In this document: positions 21,806 to 36,800 of the stretch, piece by piece
Layout of the letters: every line of letters starts with the position of its first letter
Position numbering within the stretch: the first letter of the stretch is position 1
NCBI RefSeq assembly: GCF_001649575.2
Contig: NC_051444.1
Span: forward strand, 18,727,431-18,791,430
DNA length: 64,000 bases
Direction of reading: 5' to 3'
DNA from: Kryptolebias marmoratus
Taxonomy: Eukaryota > Chordata > Actinopteri > Cyprinodontiformes > Rivulidae
Notes under the pieces: generated by a model
Database searches by the model: none
What the model was told of the DNA's origin: nothing
The model's input: only the letters and a program-made list of their open reading frames with translations
Position numbers and translations under genes: made by a program

Positions 21806-24800
21806 CTGGGTGGAAACAGAAAATGCTTCACTTACTAACCAATCTAAAAATATACACATCTAGTTTTTATCATTAGGTAATTCGATTTAACAACAATTTT
21901 ATACACATTGCAATTGTTAAACTGCTGAAACCAGACTTCTGCAGCTGTACATGTTGGGGATTCAAAAATAATAATATAGTCAAAGGGTGTGTTTTTGCTA
22001 GAATACCTAACTATTAATATAAAACTCTCTAACACTGAACAGAAAAGGGTCAGGACATACCATTGTAGGGCTGCTCTCCATCAGGCTCACCACCTGGATT
22101 TCAATCCCGTCTTCATCGACATCCTTCAGCAGCTGGAGCATTTCACCGACCCCCATCCATTTGCAATCCTTTTTCCCCACAGTAACAATGTAGTCCCCCT
22201 CTTTTAGACCATCAGCCTATAAAAGGATAAGTGAGAGAAGACATGTTGGAGAGCATGTATTTGCAGCTGAACAATCAAGTTGCATTTATCTTATTTCCTG
22301 CTCTAAGAGCAGCTGCTCTCAGCAGAGACAGCCCTGAGCTTTAGTTGTTTTAAAGCGAGAGACTGTGCACCAGAATATTTCTGAAGGGTCAATGTTTACA
22401 GACATAATTTCAGCTACTTTTGTCTGAGAACTTGGTCTATGTTTAGCCAAGCAGGTCAATCTCTGCAAGGGGAAAAAAAAAAAAATCACAACATAACCTT
22501 TTAAAATCTGCATTCAACAGGATTTTTATTTGGAACAAAGCGTTTGGCCTAGTTAGGCTTGTGCAATCTGTTTCTCTGCGCAGCATGCAGGGCCTAGTAA
22601 GAGTCTGTTCTTTGTTCCAACATTTCAATGAGCTATCAGGCCGTAAAGAACCGCAGAGTAAATGCTCCCCAGTTCCTAATTTGATTAAGTAGCAAGAGAA
22701 GCAAAACACATTAGGTTTGATCCTGTTTGTCTTTTGGAGGTTGTCTAAATTAAAGTCTGTTTATTTTATTGATATTCTAGATTATATTCTGTGCGTCAGC
22801 AATGTCTGACAAGCCACTTCCTGCTACTTAAATGTGTTTGTTTTTTTTCCAGAAAGTTAACTTTGATCAACCTTTGAAAGTCATTTTTGTTCTAATCTGA
22901 CACCCAACCCCTAAATAAAAAAATAAAAAGTGTATTGCCTCTGAGATGATGTTTTGATCATTTGAATAAAAACATTTAAGTGCCTTGTCTGATTCAGTAC
23001 AAACTGCCCACGCATGTTGATTAATTCAGAGAATAAATTATGACTACTTTAACAATTTAGTGTCTTAACTAAAGTATTTGTGGAACATAAAATTAAATGT
23101 ATAAATATTGTTGTGCGAGACATTTTAAATAACATCTGTTATCATCCTATAGTGACAGATGAGAGCTGGAGCTCATCTGTGATATAGTTAATCCTCCTCA
23201 GTGAAATCAAAAGGTAAATAAAATGGTTTTACTCACTGCCGCGGGAGAGAGGGGGTCCAATGAAATCACCTGGACAGGAGCTTCTCCTTTCAGAGTAAAA
23301 CCCTCGTCTCTATCCACCGGATATATTCGTACTGTCCTCGGAGGTGTCCACTTCTGTTTGGCTGAGAAGACTGACAGAGGGCCCTGAGTGGACAAACGGC
23401 GGAGAAACTGGGTCAACACGTCGACTTGGATGTTAGTGAAACGTTTGGAGTAAGACTTTGTATATTTTTCATGAATATATGGTGTGTTACTCTTGGAGCT
23501 TTAGCCCCAAGACCGCCACATTGACCAGAGGCGGAATAAAGAAACATTCACAGATTTCAGGATATAAACACCTCAGTTTAGATGTCAGGCAGCTATTGGA
23601 TAAGTTAAGTGATCAGGGATCTACTGAATTCTTCCTACATCTGAATTACAGCTAACAGACCACGAGTGATCTGTAAACACAAACTCAGTTTTTTTCTTAA
23701 AGAAATAGTTAAATAAATGTGCAAATCTGATTTGCTTTATAATCTAAAAAGGTTCTTTTTGCACAAGTGCATGGAACGTGTTCCACTATAGAATAGAAGT
23801 CCAGTTGTTTTTGTTTTTAACCCCTTTTGTGTGTATGGAAACGTTTCAGAAAGAAATGTTCACGTTCTGTTCATGTGTTACGAACGGTTTGTGTTTGTAC
23901 ATTTATGACCACTGACAGCAGAAACTTAACGAGCTCACATAGTAGTTGCTCTTTGCACTTGATGAAAGCCTCCAATAAATCACGATAATCAATCTTTTGT
24001 AACACAAGAACGGTTCCTGTATGTCCCACTGGAGCAACTGTGCTGAATTAAAGCGTCCCTCTCCATGTCCTGAGAGGCTACAAGCTCGTTTCTTGTGCAG
24101 GTAATGAGGCACTGGGCGGGGTTTTACGACAGGAACTTACGAGGTGCTTATTCTCAGAGGTTTTACTCCCTGCTGCCTGAAGCTCATTTCTGTTTTTTTG
24201 TCAGAGTAATTATAAACCGTGCTGAACAGAAGACATAATACTCGAAAGGTTAAGCCTTTAAAACAAATTATTCCAGCTTCAGTGGTAAAAGATGCCAAAG
24301 CTTCACCCCTTTTACCAAGCATTTAGCTTAAAAAAGGTGTACGAAAGAGAATCACAGTCCCATGTTTGAACATGATGACCTTAGAGATTACAATCCAGAG
24401 AACGGACTGTACGTTTGCAATGTTACCCACAAATCCCCAGCGTAATTAAAAACATCACTGATTATTAACCCACATCGGCAGAGCTGAACTGTAAGAAGCT
24501 GCACTCCTACAGCTGCCCTACAATGACCTAATTATAGCTGAAACCAGGATAAGCCCGCCTCTGTCCAGTGTTAGTGTTAGTTTTAGATTTTTTAGTTTTG
24601 CTTTGAATGAACGTCTGATAAGCTTTGGAAACGAGAGGCCTTTGTGCTGAATACAAATGATCCGAAGCTTTCAGAAGGTTCACCCCTGGTTGGTTGTATT
24701 CAGAAGTGACGGAGTGCCCTTTAGGGTTTTAAGTTACAAGAGCACCTTCAGTGCTGAAAACACTAATCCAGAGCTGTTTCACATCACTTCATAAATAAAC

Positions 24801-27800
24801 CAACCATCACATAAGAAAAAAAAAAACAACAGCAATGTGAGTGGAAAGATATTAGTAACCCACATACCAGCCTCTGGAAAAAGTCGATGACTTTCACCTT
24901 TGTTGCTGTGGGAACCTCCAGTTCTGCTCTGTGCTCTGTTTTAGCTAAAAAAAAAAAGATTAAAGAAAAGACAATGCTGTCACTGTTTACCGTCACCACA
25001 TTTCACTTGTAGAGAGGTCAGATGGGAGTCAGTGTAAACATTACATCATCTGAAGTTGGAGAGAGCCGTCACTTATCACAGCTAATATAACTGCAGCAGG
25101 TGTGGAGGCTTTTATCTGCAGTTTCCTGAGAAACAAACCTGCCAGGTCAACACAACGGTTTGTTGTGGCGACACTAAGGTCATTGTTCCGTTTCTAAGAT
25201 GATCAGAGAGCAATTTGCTTTTCAAATCTCATCATCCTGTGTTAAACTGAACAGGATAATGGCTTCTCTTTAAAAAACACACAAGCCTTACGATGGACTT
25301 CTGGGGCTTCCATGTAGTCGGTGAACTCTTCTTCGTCTTCGTAGTCGCTGTACTTTTCAAGCGACAGGTGGTGGCTGGCTTCCAGGATGTCCTTCAGGGC
25401 GTCCAGCTTGTTCAGGTGTTCGCACCGACCATATATCCTCACAGCCTCCTCGTGACCTGAGATGGCATGGCGAATGTGAGCTTTACCTGGGATAAAAAGA
25501 AGAGGAGGCAGCAAATGAACAAGAGGGCACGGGGACAGTGAGTCAAGACGCCATCTTGAAGGCTTGAAAACTACTGCCAAAGGCAGACTCGTGTCATCTT
25601 GTTGTTTTCCTTTAAAGTGGCTCGTCTCACCAAAGCGTTCACGTTTATCTTTATTCTTCAGGATGTCGAGAGGCAAGCATTCCTCCGGGAGCTGATCGTA
25701 CACCTGAGATAACGTCTTCTCCTGCTGGTCCTCATCGTCACTGGGACTCACTAAACACACACACAAGAAATCATTTGTGACTGGGAAACAGCTTCTTATG
25801 CACTGCTGTATATTTCAAACTTTGGTTAACCGACTCAGATATGATGAGACAACCCAATGCAACATGAGGCTTTAGGGTTTTATAATCTTAGCTTCCCCAT
25901 TTGCTGAGAAATAAAAGGTTTTAGTGAATCATTTAAAAGTTTAGGAAAATGTTCTCTCAGGTTTGAATGTGTTAAATATTTGAGAGAATTTTAGGATTGC
26001 GTGGGTTTTGTTTTTTTTTCTTTCCATGAAAGCTCAAAGTTCCTCATCAGGACTTTCTTTGAGCTTTGATTGTTTTCCCTCCCACAGGCAGAACGGGCAT
26101 TTATACGCCGGTGTTCGTGTTAAATCTGTTTACTACAGCAGTCTTCATTCAGTCCCGTTTCTAGCTCGAGTCCTCTCTCTGTTCTCCACGGTTCTGTGCT
26201 TAATTGCTTCTTTTTCCCGTGTTCACACAAGAATCTGTTAATGAGCTGCCAAACTCAAAGCTGCTAAGCTCCTATGTGTCTCTGTTCAATATTACCCTGT
26301 TAAAAATAAAAAAAAAACCTTGTGATCCACTGTACAGCTTTGTAGGATCTGATACATGTTATTTAAATGTTATTTTCAGCTTAGCCTCTTGAAATGGGCA
26401 AACAGCCACAACACAGTTAATAGAAATGGAAAAAGTGAATGGACTGTGGCTACAAGCATAAATTACAATCCTTCTTAATTAAAAATAAATGACATCAAAA
26501 CTAATCACCATCAGTACAAAACCAGCAAAAGCGTTCCTATCACCCACATGAGGTTTTTCCACACACATATATAAAATCCTGCCTCTGCACTGTCTTGGTT
26601 TCTGGCTCTGTAAGAGGCTTCATCACTGTAATCCTTCTGGGGTTCAGCTCCTTTCCAACCAGCTTTTTTCTTTCCTGCTTTGAATTCGCTTATTGTCTTT
26701 TTCACTCTGCTGCAATTCCCACACACAAACCCATCTGTGTGTGTACCTTTAAAAAGAGGTTATGTAACAGCATTAGGGCTGGCTGCCGTTCAATCCAGCC
26801 ATTTGAGACAAGCAACACAGAAGCACAAACAGCACTTTAGGTGAAGATTTGCATATTCTGATGTGTTTAACTTTAGGCAGCCACAATAAAAAAAACAACC
26901 CAAACGGACTTCAAAACAGCCAAAACTCACACCTAAACCATGGATCGTGTAAATTAAAAAAAATATTGTTATCGTTCACATGATCTAAGATCAAAGGTCA
27001 TGGACTCACTCAAACCTCCTCAGTTTAAGCTTCAGTCAGTCTGAAAAGAATAAAACCTTTTTTCTTACACTGGTGATCCAGCAGAGCCGAAGCCACAAAG
27101 TAATGCGCCATGGAGCGGTAGTGGTTGGCCTTGACTTGTGACATGGTGGACCAGAAGAGTGGGACATGGTCTTTGATTGGCATCTGGATCATGGACTGAT
27201 GGACTTGATCATAGACCTCTGAGACCTGACAGAAGGAGGACAAGAAGGTTACTGAAGGGAGGTCGAAAGCACTGATCCGAGTCAAATGTGACTCTGGTGA
27301 CATTAAGGACACATAAGTCTACATAAGTATGTTGCCAGGTGATCAGGAACAGAAAGATCGTTTTAATTAGATGATGTGAGAACTATAGGTGCACATGTGT
27401 TGCCATTTACCTTCGCAGCCTCCTGAGCAATTTTGATCAGAGAGCAGAACTGGTTGGGGACCCCCGGCTGAACGATCTTCTCAAGCAGGCACTGCTGCGC
27501 TTGAGCAAGCATCAGCCGGATCAGCATGCTGATCATTGCTGGACTCATGTCGTAGCTGGGAATGTGGGTGAACGTCTCTTTGAGGAGGTTTAGAACACCT
27601 GAAGAAAACAAGAAGTTAGCACAAGTTCAAAAAATATATATACATATAATGACTGTAGTTACAAGGTGTTTTTTTAAGCAAATAGAAAGATCTGAAACCC
27701 TTTTAGGCAATTTTAACAAAGAGAATTACCTTGCAAGGCAAAATGAAAGGGTTTTAAGATATGCAAACCTACAATCTGTTCTTGTTATATTCTATTTGTT

Positions 27801-30800
27801 TGTGACCAAAGGCAGGACATGCAATTAAATAAGACACCTTTAATAGCAATCATAAACAGCATTTAGCTATGACAACAACCAACATAGACATTACTTCTGA
27901 TCCACTCACGTCTTTAAAGTATTTGTAATTTTTTGGTTTGTGATTCTACTTGAAAACCTGCAGGAAGCAGATTTCTTTCTGTGTTCAAGGTCAAGTCACC
28001 CCACAGTCATAACATTCTTTTTAAAAAACAGAGCTTCTCTGTGCTTGTAATGTGATCCCTGGTGTCGATCTAATATGCAGAGGAAGGAGGGAGACTGTAT
28101 TGTAGATTTTTATATAATCTGTAAAAAAAAAAAAGTAGTATGGTGCATGTGGAGTTACTCAAAAACAACACTTTGTACAATCATAAAATCTCACATTTTT
28201 CTTCTGTGAGTGTTTCAAGCCTTGAAAAAATTAATCGTAGCTTTTTATTGTTATTACCACAATTCATTATTAAAGACAAAAGCTTGTTCATACCTCAGGG
28301 GGTCAATGTGTGTGTGATGCTTAAAAAGCAAGCCAAAACATAAGCTTCTTTTAATTAGTATTCTCGCCTTATGGAAGCAGTAAAGCCATCTGTATTCCAG
28401 CTAAGAACGCCTTTCTTTTAGTTTTCTGATTAAAAGTTGGCAACAGAAAGTTGTGGACAACTTAATAACAGAGCATCATATCACTAGTTTGCAGCTAAGA
28501 TTCAGCTGCTCCTCACTGACTTCCTCATCTAAACCTCATGAGAGCACTGAAACAACTTAAATATAAATATATTATCTATTAGCTCCAAACTTAGTTTACA
28601 GCTGGGACAATGACCTCAAAGCAGGATAACTGCTTAAAAAAATAGCCATCAAAGTAACACGACTAAAGCCGTGTTCAGAGCTGTAATTATAGCGTAACAC
28701 TGACCGGACTGCCAAGCCATAATTCTATCAAGATTTGTCTGAGCTTCCCGAAAGCTGCTTCTTATTACAGGAGCTTTTCTGGAGTTCAGCCACAACATGA
28801 AGCCAGAGTAACGTCATCTACTTGATTCATCGTCACAGAGGTCAGAGGGCTCTTCAGCAGGTCTTCAAGTTAAAATCACTCACTCATTCAAATCAGGTGT
28901 GTCAGAGCAGAGAAACACCTAAAACCTGCAGGACGGCGGCCCTGAAGGACCAGGATTGGATGCCGCTGCGCTAATGCTATTATCTGAACTACGTTCCATT
29001 GTGTCATTACACTAGTTATGCATAATACATATACAAAATATTAATGACAAAACAATTAACAGAAGTTTTTATCATGCAGTTTGATTTTTGTTTCGAAAAT
29101 GTACCGTAGGTAATTAAAATGTCATTGCTGTTACAGAACTAATTGCTCTGGTTTTTATTGTTTGACTTAACAAATTGACTTGGTTTTGATTTCTAAAAAA
29201 AAAAAACACTTTCTGCATACCTGCAGCTTTCTGAAAGGCAGAGACGGCCTCCTTCAGACCTTCTACTGTCTGTCGGTCACTGCGGGTACCAATCTGGGAG
29301 TAGAGGGCGGCCATGTTGAAGAGGATGCTGGCCTTTTCTAGAGACAGGTTCTGCTGGCATACCGGCATTCCAGTGAACGAATCGTACCTGCCGCACAGAG
29401 ATCGGAGCCGTCATCATTCACTACTATTAACTATGTATAAATACAAACTCAGAGGGACTTGCATTTTATTTTAACTCAGCTGCATATTTCTGAGTTTCAA
29501 ATAAGAGGTAGATTCAGCATTTCAAAGTAATCAGAGAACTAGAAAATTTGATTAAAAGAATTGTGTGTACATTTGCCAAACCCCTTCCTCCTGCCTGAAT
29601 GTGAAATATAACACTTTTTAAAAAACATGTTGATCAAGTCATCCATGCATCAAACAAATCCTTTATGCAGATTGTTGTTTTTCTGTTTGCCTCTCCAATC
29701 AAAATGTTTGTAGGCTTATGAAGACAAGTAGAAGCAAACAAACTATTCTTTTAATGCTTTTATAAAGAAATAAGGCTTTTGGTAAGGATATATTTGCTGT
29801 ACTGAATTAATTCAAAAACAGTGTCTATTTGTTTTTTTGTTCAATTTATGTTTGATGATACTCTATTATATTTGTACTACAGTAATGTCTCAAAGGTAAT
29901 CAGTAACAGGTGGCGTTTACCAGGTGAAGAAGATACCGGTCTGGCGGGCTGGGGAGAAGAATCGGTTCTCTATGAGGGGAAGATGGTTGTAGTATTTTGC
30001 AAGCAGCTCCACCCCGATCTCCGTGCGAGCCGGTGTTCTGCAAGCCTAATACACACACACATAAAACTGAGTGGTGTAGATGCACAGTGCTCTTGGTTAA
30101 ACTCATTTAAAGAATCAGAGCCAAACTCAGCTTCATCTGTACAACAAAAGCAATCGGAAGAACAGAGTCTGTAAAGCCTACAATGTTTTGAGTGCTACTA
30201 CTTAAAAGCAAAGTAAAATAAATAAATCTTCCATCTATTGTTCTGGGATGGGGACAAAAATCCCACAATGTGCATCTGAGTAACTCAACAAATCAAAGTG
30301 ACAGTAGCGGTGTAACTATAGGGCAAGAGATGGGGCTGAAATAATTATAGCAAGATGACCCATCATTTCTCAGGACAGAGGGTTTGAGGGTGTTTGTTTG
30401 TGGCAGAACAGACCATCTTTAAAGGTGGGTGTTAAACACACTACCTGCCGCACGTCCATTAAGTCAGCTATCTCCTCATCAAAACTTCTGCCGTCCTCAT
30501 TGTAGTGCTCCAGGATGAAGTCCTGTTAAAATCAGAGAAAAATCGACAATAAACAGCAGTTTCTTCTTCTTTAAAGAATTAGTTGTGTGTGTGTGTGTGT
30601 GTTTTTTTTTTTGGAGCCCAAACTGAATACAGGGGCCAAACTGAAAATTAAGGAGTAAGTTGGGGAGAAGTGCCGGTTCATTTCAAAGCCAGTCAGACGC
30701 TGCGACGCCCGGCCAGTAAGAATGAGGTGTGAGCAGAGATCAGAGTCGTAACACCTCAGAGATTCCTGCCAGCAAACCAGATCAGGAAACGGCACACAAT

Positions 30801-33800
30801 GAACATGCCAACACAACATTGACAAGAAGGCTTCCTCTCAGCGGAACGCAGCTCGCTGAAGATCTCAGACGGTTGAAAAACAAACAAAATGCAATTTCTG
30901 CCCACTTTCGTGACTGTGACTGAAATAAGAAACCAGCAGATAAAAAAAAATAAAAAATTCACAAGATGGAAACAACACAAGCTAAGATACTGCAGCTGGT
31001 AATATCAGAGATGCAGGTGGATGAGATGGAGACACAACGACCCAAATACTCAATGAAAAGAGACTCAATTTAAACCCAAACTGAACAGTGTTTATTAAAT
31101 GTGACTCATTATTGAAATGTCAACAGTGGTTTTAACCTGGAACAACCATTTTTTAAAAATAAGTTATAAAAACAGGTTTTAAATGAAGTATACAAGGTAA
31201 TGTTATATTTTAGGACAAAAGTGAGTGTTTTATTTACTTCATATTTTAGTGCAAATGCTGTTAAATGGATTACCGTATTTTCCGCACTATAGGACGCACT
31301 GTCAATAAATGGTCCATTTTAAAACTTTTGTCATATATAAAGCGCATCAGACTATAAGGTGCATTAAGCGAAACAAAACAGCCTCGTCTTTTCAGAGAAT
31401 ACTGCACCGACGTAAACATCAAGTATAAACGCCTACACCGAAGCACTGCAAGACGCTACAAAGTACGACTACAACTGAGCCTTAATGCTGCGAGCGGTGC
31501 AGCTTTGTAGTTTACTAAAGTCGTACTAAAACATTACGACTTCTTACATATATAAGGTGCTCCGGATTATAAGGCGCACTGTCGTTTTTTTGAGAAAATT
31601 GAAGGCTTTTAAGGGCACCTTATAGTGCAGAAAAATACGATAAATTGACTATCGAGGTGTTTTCTGTACCTTGAATGGGGTAGAAAAGTCAACATCTTTT
31701 GTCTCCTTTAGACCCAGAGCAATCAGGGGAATGTTGGCCGTTTCCCTGTAAGCAAAACAAAAAAAAGGGGTAAATAAATATCAGTCAGTGATCTAATGAT
31801 CAGCACGATATGCATGTTTGCTCCAAGACACTGTGACAAGAACAATGAGACAAGCTGACAGCAGGTCTTTCAGCAGCATGAAACTGGGGTAATACTGTAT
31901 TCTGATACTTTGACAAGTCTAACAATGACAAGAAAGTTGAAGGTTTGACTTGAAAGAAAATCTAACTTTTTAGGGCTTAAAAGGCAGAACGATTAGAAAG
32001 TATTTGTGTGAGCAGTTTAAGGCGTGGGACGAAAGATGGAGAAAGATGACATTTCAGTTTTATCTTTGGTGTAAATTCATAAGACGCTGTTCACACTCGA
32101 CAGGAGTTGGGATTTAAAGGTGAACGAGGGCATCCTGCTGCATTTTTAAACATTACACAACTCAGTCCGGGGTTAAAGTAATGCAACGAGTCTAACTCTT
32201 GTCCAAGCTGGGGTTTTTTTATGTTTCTCATTATTTTAACCTAACTTATCATTAGAGATCACAAACTTTGTTAAACTAAGCTGAGCTGGTGCTGCAAAGG
32301 TTTGGAATTTCAGCTTGTAAAAGCTCAGAGGGTTTTTTTTTTTGTTACTGGCTGAAGGAAAGCAGGTTCAACTTGTTATCACACATGAAAAAACAACCTG
32401 ACAGATACCTCCTGCTGTTCAGGAGGACTGCAAAATGTAAAACCCTCACCAGAATCAAAACACAATTAAAGAAAATGCAAATGCTTTAAAATGACTTGTT
32501 GTTTGAGTTGTATAGGGAAAAAAAACATCTAGTCAGTATTACAGAAGCACAAACTTTAGCTCTAAAATGACCAAATGGTAAAATGTAAGAAGTACAGTGT
32601 CCTGCTGAGCAGCTCCTCGTACTTATTTATTACTTTAAAGATAAAAGTGCATTCCTCTGGCTTACTGACTCTGAAAATCACTGAACGTCTTGACACATCA
32701 GCAGCACAGACGGAAAGAAAGGAGGCAGCTCTGTTATCTATCAGCACTTCTGAATGAGATCATTCTGGCCTTTTCTCCTTTTTGGCATAGACGGGCGGAC
32801 CCAGGGGGGAGGAAACTATCTGCTCTGCTGGGAATCTAAAAAGTTAAAAGCCTCTCAGAACCCCCACCCCCCCATGGCATTCACACACACAAACACCTTC
32901 CCAGAGGGCCTGAGAGAAAGACATGGGACTGACGGCTGCACAAGCTTAACCTGTTCGAACTACCAATATAAGTTACACTTTATTTTTGCTGGAAAGTAGA
33001 TTACATTGTCATTTAAAAAAAGAAAGAAGGGATTTACCTCAGTGGTTTAATGTTACACAATGCAATGAAACAGGTTTCCAACTAACAGATTTACATTACA
33101 TTTTACTGAGGTCTTTCCCTGTAACGTGTCCAAAAAAAAACTTTTTCCAGCAACTATGCAAATAAAGACCTGGTAACTTTTATTATTCTTACACTAATAT
33201 TCACCCCTGGACAGCTAATGTGCAGAAGAATAAAAATAAAAAGCAAACAGTTCTCAGAGCGTGAAGCTGAGCATCAGATCCTGACATCAGATCTGTTTGA
33301 AGTAATCTGAGACAAGAACAAGTTATTCTTCCTCGTTCTCACTCACACAACAAGGCTCGTGAAGCAGCGTTTAACACTGATACCTTTATCTCATTGTTGT
33401 CATGCATCGTCATTTTAGCCGTGCTGACTCAGAAATTCTTCAGTTTGTTGTCTGGGGCGGGATCGTTAACAAAAGGAACTGAACAAGCGCTCAGGTGATT
33501 CGGGTGCTGTTTATGAACAGAACAGTGATTCTCCAAGAGTCTGGCTGTATATTCTCCTCCATCTAACACGTGACAGAAGAATTAAAACTGCACCAAGAGG
33601 GAGACGCTGAAACCTGTGGATGCTAATAGTCCTAATGACCGCTGAATAAGGCTTTTTTTATTATTATTATTTCTCCTGTCACTGCTCCCACACCCGGCAC
33701 GTTCACAAAAAACAAAAATATTAGAGAAGAACATCAGCTCCACTGACACTCAAAAACACACTCAGGAAAGCATTCATCTCTTATCAGCCAAAAAGGGGAT

Positions 33801-36800
33801 TTCCTCATCGGACACTAAGTCCTACCAGTGTGCAGCTGTGCGGGCTGGCTCTGAAACTAGGAAACTAGGTTAAAACCCTCATCGTTCGAGCAAGACCGAG
33901 ACCCTGTAAGGCATACAAACTAATCTGGGCTTATTGGTATACCAACACAACCAGGCATTTCAGGTTTTAGGTCAGTTACAAAATAAACAACAACCTCTAA
34001 ATAGATCTAAAGCTCATTTGAAACAAACAAACAAAAAAAAACATACAAATATAAGAATGACAAACAAACAACCTCCTCTTAGCAGCTTGGCACCTTGTAA
34101 AATTTGGGTCAATGACCCCAAGAACAGTTACCATAGCAACTTGCTATACAACACTCCCATCCTCCACAATCTATCTCCACATGCCTACCATTGTAGTACC
34201 TTTTGGGTGGCTTTCGGGGATTGTGTGTTGTGATGTGCCTAAAACGTCCAAATTAGTACATCCTGTTCAGTTCTCAGTTACTACTGATCGTTAAAAAGTC
34301 AGGTCTTTACTTGGATACATACAACCTCAGATGAACACCACAACTTCACACGCAGAGTCATCATTTCATTCACAAAAATTAGGCCAAATTATCGATCAAA
34401 GATCAACCTTACTGCCTCCATAGAAACTTAATGCTGCTCATTTAATATACTTAAATAACTGGTTATTTGTAGGTTTGACCAGCTTTATGAAAGCAGGAGT
34501 TTTGTCCGTTTGCTGCTCTGAAGGACTGAGGTGGGTGTTAGCACAACGTCAAGAAGAAAAGACTGAAATGACTCGAGAGAAGTAATTCTGGCTGCCCATC
34601 AACTTAGTAAAACGTTATCAGACAGTTTAAAATAATTTGTGTCTATTATTAACTTAAAGGGTTCAAGTAACTGGAGGTTTTATTAATATATAAAAACATT
34701 AACTTCTTTTTTTCCACAAAACTGCATGTTCACACCTATGATTACTTTGGCAAAGATTTAATCTGAAGAGGAAATACAAGCACAAGTTTTCACGCTGACG
34801 TTTATCAGCAGGTTTCGAACTCACTAGACATACATAATCTATTTCCATCCACGCCCGATGCAGTTGTCTATAGACAAAGAAAACACCAACGCATCACTAA
34901 ACACTCACACACGCCCAGGGTTCATAACCAACCAAGAGCAGCCTTTAAATAGATGCTAATGTTTTGGTTTGCCGACATGTTCAGCTGATTGTTTCCCTGC
35001 TGCTTAGTGTCACAGAAACCCGTCTGTCCTGTTCAGCAACATTCACCATGTCTCTGAGGCCTTTCTGAATGTCGGTCTCATCAGTCATCGTGACTGAAGA
35101 CTTAACAGCACGGCGTTAAGTCGGAGCCATCCGTCTCCTGCCAGCTGCCAATCAACACTGAGATTTGAGTTCAACATCTGTTTCAGTTTTAATTTAACAT
35201 TTAGAACTGATTGAGAAATTAAACTACATTAAAAAAAGATTAACAAAATCAGATGAGGTGTACAAAATTTCAAATAGAAACATTGTTTTCTTGCATCTAC
35301 AGCATGTTTTAACATTCAGTTTAGTAATAATAGCCTAAAACCCCAATGCTGAAATATAAATATTTTTTATTTCTGAAGCCTAAAAAATGCATACTCTGAA
35401 TAGAGGGTGCAGACATCTTTACAGTGCAACAAGTTCACATTTTCTACTTTTTAGGATCGTTCCTAGACATCTAAGCAGTAGTTCAAAACAAAGTGAGGGA
35501 GAGCAGGAACGTTTTTCTTACTGTGCGCTTTGGTAGACGTCCACGGAGCTGTTCAGTCCTTCCAGCTGTCCCATCAGAAGCTGCAGGTTGGAGTTGATGT
35601 AGCTCAACTCCAGAGCGACCATCTCTTTAACCTTGTTGTTGTTTGTAGCCCTGCACAGAGAGAGGAAAATACAGAGGAATTAAAAATTAATGGGAACAGA
35701 AAAAAAAATGAAACAGAAATCTTGAAAAGAAAATAATGTGCAGGAAGAAACATGACACGTGCCGAACAGTTATTCATTTAGCTGTAGCCAAACCCTAATT
35801 ATTAAATCAAGAGTTTCTCCTTTGGTAATCTGGATACATGCCTATGGCACCGTGCACTTTAAACCACACACACATGGCTGAGTTCAGGTCAAATGCAACA
35901 CGACATGAAGACATGTTTCAACAAACTGCAGGTTATCAAGGGACTACTTCGGTACATAGCAATATGATTTGTGATGGAAATATGGCTCCACGCAGTTTGC
36001 TGCTGCTAACATGAGTAAATCTGACCCTTTATATCCACAAGTCATTAAAGCTTTGATTACTTTTCATGACATTTTTGAGAATAAAAACATTTCAAATGGG
36101 ACGTTTGTACATTTGTATATCATGATGAAGAAGATGCCCGCCCAAAGCTGCGTCTTTGTGAGCGTGCAGATAATCTCAGCTGGTTTGGACTCGCTGCGTG
36201 GCAGAGATAAAGGCTGCACGTCCAAAGCAGCTGGAGCCTTTGTAAAGAAGAATTTATGTGAAGCTGTCAGGATGAAAGAAAAACAAAAAACAAAACCTGT
36301 AATTCACGTGCATGTGTGGTGACACGAGATAACGCTCAAACCTCTGAGGGCTCCCTATAGTGTCATCTGTGTTCTCCTGACAAGTTCGCTGTTGGTCATA
36401 ATGAATGGGACACACACACACACACGTTCTGCACGGATCTCACCCCAAACCTGTCTGTCCACAGTCTGTCTCTTTGTTACTTCAATGCTCTGATTACAGA
36501 GGATGTTATTTTCACACACAAAACAGTCATGTTAATAGGTGTTGTGGAACGGTTAAGAAAAGAAAATAGGTTAAACTTTCTGCTAAGGGCAGAATTAAGA
36601 CGGCCAGTCATTAAATTGTAAAAGTTCTTCATCGAATCACATGATCTGTCACAATACTTCGACCTTTGCATCTACAAAAAACATATGCTTCCCTTGTTTT
36701 TGGCTGGTTTCTGAAGAAGTTAGGTTTGGGAAACCCATCAAGGTTAAAAGGAAGTAGATGGGCTGCAGTATGGAACGAGCAGATACAAACTCCACCAGAA

